64,000 bases of DNA, taken from positions 1 through 64,000 of the forward strand of contig JAEZCZ010000026.1 of the NCBI GenBank assembly GCA_023433305.1. The letters run 5' to 3'. This document shows positions 19,334 through 25,908 of this stretch, one piece after another. The notes below the pieces were generated by a model. The model did not search any database. It was not told where the DNA came from and saw only the letters and a program-made list of their open reading frames with translations. Position 1 is the stretch's first letter; each line of letters starts with the position of its first letter. This DNA is from Pseudomonadota bacterium (GTDB lineage: Bacteria; Pseudomonadota; Alphaproteobacteria; Sphingomonadales; Sphingomonadaceae). A program made the position numbers and the translations under genes.

Positions 19334-20317
19334 TTAGTCGAGTGTCACGGAGAAGGTTATGGTGCGCGTCGCGCCAGCGGGCAGGTTGCCCAAGCTCACG
19401 GAGATGCCCGCCGCTCCGGCTTGCCCGGCGTCATCGCCGGTCTCATCGGTGAGCGTCGAGCCGTTCAATTTCAGGGAGCCGGCCTGATACGTCGTCCCGG
19501 TGGGGATCGGGTCGGTGATTGTAAGTCCACTTACCGACCCCGAACCGCTGACCGACGCGACGAGCGAATAGGTGACGATCGCCCCCGGAATGGCCTCGGC
19601 GTTGCCGAAGGCGTTGAGGACGGTCGCCGACTTGGCGAGAGTGACCGCACCGATGCTGGCGACCAGCGTTCCTTCGGCTTGGTCCTCAGCGGCGCTCGAG
19701 CCGACGACGGCCGTACCGCCGCCTTCGCCCTGGCCGGCGAACGCCGTCCCCGGGCTCCCTGAGCCGGTCGCCGCCCTCGCGGTGAGCCGCACCTTGGCGG
19801 TATCCCCATCACCCGGCGCGCCCGCGAGCTGGACCACGACGAACACTCGCAGCGTATCGTCGGCGTCGATCTCCGGCGTCGCGCCGCCGGTCGGGATAAC
19901 CGTGTCGACACCCGCGTCGTAGGTGTTGTTGCCGTTCGAATCGTAAGCGATCTGCGTAACAGACGGATCGAAATCGTCCCCGCTCAGCGCCGCGTCGACC
20001 GACAGCTCGTAAGCCTCTGGACCGTTGCCGGTGTTCGTGACCTGGAACGAAAGAAATGCGCCCGCGGAGCCCAACGTGACGTTCCCGCCATCGAGCGAGG
20101 CCGCGGTTACGTCGAGGACCTCGTCGACTCGGATGCTCACCGTGTTCGAGGTGATGGTCTCGTTCGCGGCGCCGTTGGAATAGGTCGCGGTTGCGGTTGC
20201 ATCGATAGAGGTGCCAGCCGACACGCCGGTCGCACCGACTGTGGCGGGATACAGTACGGCTAGGGCGGCCAATGCGCCGATCAGTCGACCGAAGGCGTGT
20301 TCGAGATCGCGGTTCAT
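19334..20317 (-). CDS. Exported DUF11-type protein (operon gene 1)
   Basis: The protein has 327 residues with a signal peptide to about 29 (YPATVGATG). The mature N-terminus (TSIDATATATYSNGAANETI, TSNTVSIRVDEVLDV) parallels operon gene 3. Then come TNTGNGPEAYELSVDA, an Asp/Asn-rich loop (YDSNGNNTYDAGVDTVIPTG) aligned with the YYLDDGDGVFDAGDTVI loop of gene 3, and a C-terminal DUF11 unit (about 228-327, SATVLNAFGNAEAIPGAIVT to FSVTLD). Genes 1 and 3 therefore look like paralogous subunits. It is the first gene of the cluster; I could not identify a convincing promoter in the 145 bases between it and tRNA-Pro. Confidence 0.7.
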   Translation of the reverse strand: MNRDLEHAFGRLIGALAALAVLYPATVGATGVSAGTSIDATATATYSNGAANETITSNTVSIRVDEVLDVTAASLDGGNVTLGSAGAFLSFQVTNTGNGPEAYELSVDAALSGDDFDPSVTQIAYDSNGNNTYDAGVDTVIPTGGATPEIDADDTLRVFVVVQLAGAPGDGDTAKVRLTARAATGSGSPGTAFAGQGEGGGTAVVGSSAAEDQAEGTLVASIGAVTLAKSATVLNAFGNAEAIPGAIVTYSLVASVSGSGSVSGLTITDPIPTGTTYQAGSLKLNGSTLTDETGDDAGQAGAAGISVSLGNLPAGATRTITFSVTLD

Positions 20318-20460
20318 GCGAACCGTATGCCGGGAAATGGTTAACGGCCGCCTAAGTAAATACCCGCAGTCTCAGGAAGGCAGATGCCGCGGGACGCTGG
20401 GGCGCGCAAACGGCCTGCTACGCGCAAATGCGTAACGAACCTCTTACGTCAAAAGTGAGG

Positions 20461-20539
<79 letters not shown>

Positions 20540-20571
20540 ACCGGTCCGGTACGGACCTGCGCTCGCGGCGG

Positions 20572-20647
20572 TGGTGGGCCCGGCAGGATTCGAACCCGCG
20601 ACCTAGCCGTTATGAGCGGCCAGCTCTAACCGCTGAGCTACAGGCCC
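20572..20647 (-). tRNA. tRNA-Ile2 (CAU anticodon, lysidine type)
   Basis: The 76-base cloverleaf on the minus strand has GGGCCTG acceptor, D-arm GCTCAGCGGTTAGAGC, anticodon loop CTCATAA and encoded CCA. The CAT anticodon could mean Met, but the GGTTAGAGC D-arm and the C-CGCTCATAACGG-type anticodon arm followed by TAGGTCGC closely resemble bacterial tRNA-Ile2, whose C34 is changed to lysidine by TilS to read AUA. It is 32 bases from tRNA-Pro and probably co-transcribed with it. Confidence 0.88.
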
Positions 20648-20703
20648 GTCCTGTCGCATGCGCGTGCGCGACCTAATCGCGGGGAGACGGGATGGCAAGC
20701 CGC

Positions 20704-21699
20704 TCAGCGGACCACCGCTCGCATGATCTCGGCTACCGTGGTCGGTGCGACGTGCCGCTGCTCGAGGTAGGCGAAGACGCGGCGCCACCAGTCGTAGAAC
20801 GCGTCCACGTCGCCCTCGTCGCGCACGTAAGGCGTCTGCCCGGCTGCGAGGGAAGGGCTGTGGAAGGAGAGCACAAGCAGAGGCAGGCCGTCGTCGAGGG
20901 CAATGTCGATGCCCCGGATCGCTTCCTCCACGGTCACGCCTTCCGGAGTCAGCGGGATGCGTTCGAGCAGTCCGCCGCGCGACAGCAGCGAACGCACTGC
21001 CGGCATTTCAGCAAGCGCCGGATAGATCGATCTGCCTTGCCGGCGAAGCAGGCCCCAGAACACCGTGGTCAGAGGAAGCTCGAGCAAGGTCTTCGCTTCG
21101 TCCACCCAATAGGGGAAGAGCGAATGGTTGCGGAAATCGGGGCCGTTCTCGCGGCTGTAGTCGAAGTTGGCGCGCACCGAGGTGTCGATGGCGATGCCCC
21201 CCTCCACCAGCATCGCCGCCGAGTTTGCGCCGATGCCATAACGGCCCGCGCGGTAGATCGCGGGCGCGACTTGAAAATTGTCCTCGATCGCGTCGCGCAG
21301 GTTCCGGAACTTCGCCTCCTCGAGCTCGCGCGGCAAATTGCCAGCGAACGAATTGCGCGGGGTCACTTCCTCGTCGAACGGCGGACTGACCCAAGGGTGC
21401 AGCTGGACGCCAATTTCCGCCTTTCCCGCAGCGAGCGGCCCGCGCAGGATGTCCGCAGCGCGGCTAGACTGCGCGATGGGCCAGTCGACCAGGTAGACCG
21501 GGACGACGCCCTCGTTCTCGCAGAACTCCTGGAACGTGGCGATTCGCTCGACGTGCGTAACCCCATGCCGGTCGCGCGTAAGCGGCGCGTCCCAATCGAA
21601 TTCCTCTTCGGTGTCGACCGTGAGCAGGAAGCGCTGGCCGAACGATCGATCGAATCGGGCGATCGCCGAGCGCGGAGGCGCATCGGTCATCGATAGCAT
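20704..21699 (-). CDS. Polysaccharide deacetylase-like (NodB-fold) protein
   Basis: The protein has 331 residues, with no signal peptide. FLLTVDTEEEFDWD near 25-38 is the NodB-type opening with catalytic/metal Asp, and EIGVQLHPWVSPPF near 95-108 supplies the metal-binding His segment (a variant of the usual HSxxHP). FRAGRYG-type sequence (AIYRAGRYGIG) near 147-157 and LVLSFHSPSL near 286-295 match later motifs. Such proteins remove N-acetyl groups from exopolysaccharide or peptidoglycan sugars, though substrate is unclear. It follows the histidine kinase by 22 bases and is probably in its operon. The ATG at 21690 is an alternative start. Confidence 0.8.
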   Translation of the reverse strand: MLSMTDAPPRSAIARFDRSFGQRFLLTVDTEEEFDWDAPLTRDRHGVTHVERIATFQEFCENEGVVPVYLVDWPIAQSSRAADILRGPLAAGKAEIGVQLHPWVSPPFDEEVTPRNSFAGNLPRELEEAKFRNLRDAIEDNFQVAPAIYRAGRYGIGANSAAMLVEGGIAIDTSVRANFDYSRENGPDFRNHSLFPYWVDEAKTLLELPLTTVFWGLLRRQGRSIYPALAEMPAVRSLLSRGGLLERIPLTPEGVTVEEAIRGIDIALDDGLPLLVLSFHSPSLAAGQTPYVRDEGDVDAFYDWWRRVFAYLEQRHVAPTTVAEIMRAVVR

Positions 21700-21721
21700 G
21701 CCCCCGCAGCCTTTCTGGTTC

Positions 21722-23416
21722 CTAGGCGGCGGACCGGCCGCCGTTTCCCCTGCCTTCGAGGGTATGGCCGGCTGGATGGGCGGTCAAGGCCGGCAGGCTC
21801 AGTCGCAAGCGGCCGTCGAGCCGCTCGAGCACGCCGCCGATCGCCTGGGCCTCCGCGCGCGCCAGCCGCAGAGTGAATCCGGTGCCGAACATGCCGGCCG
21901 AAACAGCGCGCGGCTGGGTGGGGACCGAGGCGCCGAACAGGTCTTCGTGGGCGAGCAGCGACGATGGCAGGTACGCGTCGAGCGACACCTTCTGTCCGTC
22001 GCCGTTCAGCGCGAGAGCGATCGTCTCGCCTGGGGCAAGCGCCCCGGCCAGCGTGGCAAGCAGTCGCCAGCAAAGCTGCATGGCATCCGTTTCGGCCAAG
22101 CCAACCGAAAACGGCGATCCGTGCGCCGACAGTTCGATGCGGGCGCCGCGGGGGCGAAGCACGCCGTCGAGCCGCTGGATGATCCGCGACACGACCTCGC
22201 GCAAGTCGCACGCGCCATCCTCGAGGTCGAGCGCCCCGGTTTCCAGCCTGGCAAGGCGGTCGATCTCGTCGAACCCCGCCATCAACCGCGCCGCATCCAC
22301 CGCCACGGCCGCGGCGAGCGCGCGGTATTCATTGGGCGCGCTGCCGAACATCTGCTGCTGGATCAGCTCGGCAAAGCCTTGGATGGCGTTGACCGGCGTA
22401 CGGAGTTCATGAAGCAACTGGCGCATGCGGTCGCCGGCCTGGTTTCCCTCGGCTACCGCGGGCTCGACCGCGTCGCTTGGGCGCCGCATCCGACCGCGAT
22501 AGCCCCGAAAGTGGCCGGTCGTTGGCGCGAACGACGGCGCTGCGTCGATGCGCCAGTCGCCCGCGATCTCCGGCAGCCCGGACAGCTCCGCGCGCACACC
22601 GCGCAGCGGCAGGCGCCGCGCCAAGGCCGCCGCGCCCGCTTCTTCGAGCATGGCCACCGCGCCGGGGCGCGCGGGACCAAGACGCAGCCCGACCGTGAGC
22701 GGCGCCATCGCCGGATCGGCCCATTCGATCACCCCCTCGGGATCGGTCGAGAAATCGAAGGCCTGGCCGCGGCGCGAGCCATCCGCTGGGCCGGTACGGG
22801 CGTCCCCCAGCGGCAGACGCGGTGTCGCTCCGGTTTCACGTCGCGCGCGCTGGAAGGCTTCGATTCGCCGCACGAGCGCGCCGATCCCTGCTTCCGCATC
22901 GGGCCCCACTTCCGCTTCCAGCGGATTTCTGCCCGCCTGCCCGGGGAATAGCGCGGCCGGCGCATCCTCGAACGCCGGCTCGGGCAGGACGAGGTCCCTC
23001 ACGCCCAGCCTGTCCAGAACCTGACGTGCGCTGAAGGGCAGGTCGCGGCGATGCCGCAGGAACCCGCGCGCGGTCATCGGTAGCCGCGGAATCAGGTAGA
23101 GCCATTCACTCTCGGTGAGCTGAGCCGTCGCCATTGCTGCCGCGGCCGCCTGCGGCTCGCTATGCGCCAGCCAACCGACCAGCGTCCGGTTGCGCAGCCG
23201 CAAGCCGGGTGCTCGCAAGATCGCCGACTGCACCGCTTGGGGCAGCTCGTCCGCAAGTTCGCCGAGCCGATCGTATCCCGCCTCGATGACCTCGCTTACC
23301 GCGTCGGGAGGCATGCTCCCGAGTAGGTCGATCAACTGCCGGTATTGCGTCCGCGCGCCCGCCTCGTTGCGCACGGCACCGCTCAGTACGGTCGCGAGAC
23401 GGTCATCGAACAGCAT
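21722..23416 (-). CDS. Atypical cytoplasmic sensor histidine kinase
   Basis: The protein has 564 residues and no membrane segments. Residues 1-200 are helical and resemble no sensor domain I can name. About 218-310 looks PAS-like (FDFSTDPEGVIEWADPAMAP, then FRGYRGRMRR). The phosphoacceptor is His336 in LLHELRTPVNAIQGFAELI. The ATP-binding half is degenerate: no N-box of the NLxxNA type is seen, and only a GMFGTGFTLRLARAEAQAIG stretch recalls the GxGLGL region. It may therefore bind ATP poorly or act as a phosphotransfer or scaffold protein. No response regulator is adjacent. It is divergent from the Lrp gene and upstream of the deacetylase gene. Confidence 0.75.
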   Translation of the reverse strand: MLFDDRLATVLSGAVRNEAGARTQYRQLIDLLGSMPPDAVSEVIEAGYDRLGELADELPQAVQSAILRAPGLRLRNRTLVGWLAHSEPQAAAAAMATAQLTESEWLYLIPRLPMTARGFLRHRRDLPFSARQVLDRLGVRDLVLPEPAFEDAPAALFPGQAGRNPLEAEVGPDAEAGIGALVRRIEAFQRARRETGATPRLPLGDARTGPADGSRRGQAFDFSTDPEGVIEWADPAMAPLTVGLRLGPARPGAVAMLEEAGAAALARRLPLRGVRAELSGLPEIAGDWRIDAAPSFAPTTGHFRGYRGRMRRPSDAVEPAVAEGNQAGDRMRQLLHELRTPVNAIQGFAELIQQQMFGSAPNEYRALAAAVAVDAARLMAGFDEIDRLARLETGALDLEDGACDLREVVSRIIQRLDGVLRPRGARIELSAHGSPFSVGLAETDAMQLCWRLLATLAGALAPGETIALALNGDGQKVSLDAYLPSSLLAHEDLFGASVPTQPRAVSAGMFGTGFTLRLARAEAQAIGGVLERLDGRLRLSLPALTAHPAGHTLEGRGNGGRSAA

Positions 23417-23596
23417 CGGGGCTCCGGCCGGGAGTACAAAGGCGCGCCATGGCGCGATTGGCCATAACGCGATTCGGCGGGTGCAGAACTACGTCCCGCT
23501 CCTGCGTTGCAAAGCGGGACAATTGCCGTCATACACAACAATATTTCGGGGATGCCGTGCGCGGACGGCCTATAATTTCAACGGCGGGGGAGCAGC

Positions 23597-24061
23597 ATGG
23601 TAACGCTCGACAGTATCGATCGTCGGTTGCTGGCTGAATTGCAGGCCGAAGGCCGGGTCACCAATGTGGATCTCGCTCGTCGGGTAGGCCTTACAGCGCC
23701 GCCCTGCTTGCGCCGCGTGCGCGCGCTCGAGGAAGCGGGCGTGATCCGTGGCTACCACGCGGAGCTCGATCCGCCGAGCCTCGGCTTCACGATCACCGTG
23801 TTCGCCATGGTCAGCCTCAAGAGCCAGGCGGAGGAAGACTTGCGCGCGTTCGAGCAGCACATAGCGACGCTCCAGGAAGTCCGCGAATGCCACATGCTCA
23901 ATGGCGAGATCGACTTCATTCTCAAGATCGTCAGCAAGGATCTGCAGAGCTTCCAGGAGTTCCTGACCAGCAAGCTGACACCCGCGCCCAACGTCGCGAG
24001 CGTTAAGACCTCGCTGACCATCCGCACCGCCAAGAGCGAGCCCGGCGTTCCCCTCGACTAG
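23597..24061 (+). CDS. Lrp/AsnC family transcriptional regulator
   Basis: The protein has 154 residues from an ATG preceded by GGCGGGGGAGC. Residues 4-60 form the winged HTH (LDSIDRRLLAELQAEGRVTN, RVGLTAPPCLRRVRALEEAG), and about 65-145 form the ligand-binding RAM domain (TITVFAMVSLKS, VRECHMLNGEIDFILKIVS). Family members sense amino acids and control their metabolism. The A/T-rich upstream region (ACAACAATATTTC near 23536) may hold its promoter and autoregulatory site. Its regulon cannot be read from the neighbours. Confidence 0.93.
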   Translation: MVTLDSIDRRLLAELQAEGRVTNVDLARRVGLTAPPCLRRVRALEEAGVIRGYHAELDPPSLGFTITVFAMVSLKSQAEEDLRAFEQHIATLQEVRECHMLNGEIDFILKIVSKDLQSFQEFLTSKLTPAPNVASVKTSLTIRTAKSEPGVPLD

Positions 24062-24120
24062 ACCCGAATATTTCTCGTTTGAGGTTGGTCAAAGCGCGCT
24101 GGCGCCCACGCTCTATTGTC

Positions 24121-24310
24121 GATTCGTGCCCGGGGCGCGGAAATCGATCTCCCGGCAGGCACGGCGATAGTCGCTTCCCCAGCTGACGTCGGCGCGTGCC
24201 AGGACAGGTAACGATGGTTCTTCCAGGCCACGTATCGTTACCGCCCGCGCCCAAGGCTAACTGCCCAGAAGGGGGCGACCCGGCGGCCATGGCTTGGCCG
24301 CCGGGCTTTT
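24121..24310 (+). ncRNA. Candidate structured leader RNA or small RNA upstream of the DUF6152 operon
   Basis: The stretch between the Lrp gene and the DUF6152 gene has no convincing coding sequence but strong nested complementarity. CGTGCC (about 24125-24130) pairs with GGCACG (24158-24163). GGCGCG (24191-24196) pairs with CGCGCC (24246-24251), enclosing a perfect nine-base stem GGTAACGAT (24207-24215) / ATCGTTACC (24234-24242). An intrinsic terminator follows at 24279-24310, 41 bases before the DUF6152 start. It could be an independent sRNA of about 190 bases or a riboswitch/attenuator controlling the genes behind it. It does not match a riboswitch class that I recognise, and no convincing promoter was seen. 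Confidence 0.4.
24279..24310 (+). terminator. Perfect intrinsic terminator upstream of the DUF6152 gene
   Basis: CCCGGCGGCCA (24279-24289) and TGGCCGCCGGG (24295-24305) form an 11-base perfect stem with a five-base loop, followed by CTTTT. It may end the structured RNA at 24121 or attenuate transcription into the gene at 24352. Confidence 0.8.
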
Positions 24311-24351
24311 CCGATGCTATCAGAGGCAAGTCCAACGGGAGACACCCCTTG

Positions 24352-24750
24352 ATGCATGCATCGCCGCTGCTTTTCGCCGCCGCGCTGACCGGCCTCGCCG
24401 CCGGGGCCGCCCAGGCGCACCATTCCTTCGCCGTCTATTTCGATCCGACGAAGGACGTCACCATCACCGGCAAGGTGACGCAATTCCGCTTTACCAATCC
24501 GCACGGGACGATCGTGCTCGAGGTCACCGACGCTCAGGGCAAGGTGCGCGAGTGGCGTGCCGAGACGAATGCACCCGTTGTGCTGCAACGGCGCGGCTGG
24601 ACGCGGACCAGCATCAAGGCTGGCGAGACCGTGACCATCGACGGCTGGGCTTCTCGTGACGGCAAACCGTACATTCGGCTCCGCCGAGTGGTCGACCAGA
24701 ACGGAAAACTGGTCGGCAGCGCGCCATTTGGAGAAGGCGAGCAGAGCTGA
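24352..24750 (+). CDS. Exported DUF6152 family protein
   Basis: The protein has 132 residues from the ATG at 24352, preceded by GGGAGA; a longer reading from 24196 would run through the terminator and is rejected. A signal peptide (about 1-22, GAAQA) leaves a mature protein beginning HHSFAVYFDPTKDVTITGKVTQFRFTNPH-like family sequence (HHSFA, then FTNPHG). It continues with beta-strands including WRAETNAP and VTIDGWASRDGKPYIRL. The fold looks OB-like; function unknown. It overlaps the next gene by one base (TGATG), so the two are coupled. Confidence 0.8.
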   Translation: MHASPLLFAAALTGLAAGAAQAHHSFAVYFDPTKDVTITGKVTQFRFTNPHGTIVLEVTDAQGKVREWRAETNAPVVLQRRGWTRTSIKAGETVTIDGWASRDGKPYIRLRRVVDQNGKLVGSAPFGEGEQS

Positions 24751-25496
24751 TGCGGCTGACTTTGTTTCTGGGCGCGGCGGTCCTCGCCGCGGCCGCACCG
24801 GTGGCCGCCGAACCCAATCTCGAAGGCTTCTGGAACCTCGCTTTCGACGCCGGGGAGCCGCCGGCCGACATGCTTGCGAAAATGCCGCCGAACACCGTGG
24901 TAATCGAGGACACCGGAGTCGTCGAATTCCCCGAGGACGAGTACGGCGGCCTTAAGCTGAAGCCCGATGCGCTCGCGAAAGCGCAGGCTTGGGAGCCCGA
25001 GGACGAAATGCAGCTCTCGCGCGTCTGCCTTCCGCCCTCGATCGTCTATGCGCTACAGGGCCCGTTTCCTTTCGAGATTCACCAGACGCCCGAGCTCATC
25101 GTCATCAAGTACGAGTATTTCGATCAGGTCCGCCTGATCCACATGGATGGTCGCGATCATCCGCCGGCGGATGCGCCGCACTCCAAGATGGGTCACTCGA
25201 CCGGCCGCTGGGATGGCGACGAGCTGGTAATCGACACCACCCACATCGCGCCCTCCACGATCACCAACAACGGGCTCGATCACAGCGCTTCGATCCACAT
25301 GGTCGAACGCTACCGCCTCAGCCCCGACGGAAGCCGCCTGCACGCCATCCAGTGGTTCCAGGACCCCGAGGTCCTCGACAATAACGGCGCGCGCTACATC
25401 GAGTGGTCGAAGCGACCGGGCCAGTACGTCTATCCCTACGAATGCGACCCCGCGTTTGCGCTCGAGTATCGGGAGGCGGGCGAAGGCGGCGAGTGA
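24750..25496 (+). CDS. Exported protein of unknown function coupled to the DUF6152 protein
   Basis: The protein has 248 residues with a signal peptide (about 1-20, PVAA) and a mature start EPNLEGFWNLAFDAG, the F/W-N-L pattern seen in several exported proteins paired with DUF6152. Later there is CLPPSIVYALQGPFPFEI, DQVRLIHMDGRDHPP and GHSTGRWDGDELVIDTTHI. Proteins with the sequence GHSxGxWdGdtLVvdT are frequent in sphingomonads and acidobacteria but uncharacterised. Start and preceding stop share one base, implying a shared mRNA and a common pathway. Confidence 0.75.
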   Translation: MRLTLFLGAAVLAAAAPVAAEPNLEGFWNLAFDAGEPPADMLAKMPPNTVVIEDTGVVEFPEDEYGGLKLKPDALAKAQAWEPEDEMQLSRVCLPPSIVYALQGPFPFEIHQTPELIVIKYEYFDQVRLIHMDGRDHPPADAPHSKMGHSTGRWDGDELVIDTTHIAPSTITNNGLDHSASIHMVERYRLSPDGSRLHAIQWFQDPEVLDNNGARYIEWSKRPGQYVYPYECDPAFALEYREAGEGGE

Positions 25497-25516
25497 AGCT
25501 GGACGCCGCCGGGCTG

Positions 25517-25819
25517 CTATTGCCGAAAGTGCCGCGCGATCGCCTCGGGCAGCGGATCGGTGAACCGCACGCCCGCGATGTCGCCGAGGCGCCAGGCGAT
25601 CTCGCCCATGACCGTGATGGTCTCCGCGAACTGGAGGGCGATCGAATCGTAGCCGAACAGCTCGAGCGCGGAGCAGTCGATCCGGCATCCGGTGACCGAA
25701 ACGTCGTATAGCTGGACGGGCGCCGCCTGGCCATTGGCACGCGCCTCGAGAACGACCCTCGTCGCCCTGCGATTGCTCCCGCGATAGTCCCTGCTTGCGC
25801 CCCTGGCCGACATGGCCAT
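25517..25819 (-). CDS. Small PilZ-domain protein
   Basis: The protein has 100 residues and is essentially one PilZ domain, the c-di-GMP receptor fold. The two hallmark motifs are visible: an Arg-rich RRATR near 17-21 (RxxxR) and DVSVTGCRI near 39-47 ((D/N)xSxxG). GVRFTDPLPE ends the barrel. It probably binds c-di-GMP and acts on an unknown partner. The start at 25819 has no strong Shine-Dalgarno; the ATG at 25813 is equally possible. It lies downstream of accC on the same strand, 89 bases away. Confidence 0.82.
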   Translation of the reverse strand: MAMSARGASRDYRGSNRRATRVVLEARANGQAAPVQLYDVSVTGCRIDCSALELFGYDSIALQFAETITVMGEIAWRLGDIAGVRFTDPLPEAIARHFRQ

Positions 25820-25908
25820 GGAACATCGGGGGCATTGGGGAAGAACCGGTTAACGCGAATGCCGAAGGCCGGGTTAACGGCGCTTCGGCGTGCCTGCGTG
25901 CGCGGCCC

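Noticed and set aside
20572..20647. Elongator or initiator tRNA-Met for the CAT-anticodon tRNA
   Set aside because: The D-arm and anticodon-arm sequence fit tRNA-Ile2 (lysidine type) better than Met tRNAs.
24121..24310. 6S RNA as identity of the structured element
   Set aside because: The size fits, but the two halves do not pair into one long rod with a central bubble; separate hairpins are seen.
24196..24351. N-terminal extension of the DUF6152 protein from an ATG at 24196
   Set aside because: It would be translated through the structured stems and the intrinsic terminator, and the signal peptide begins at 24352.
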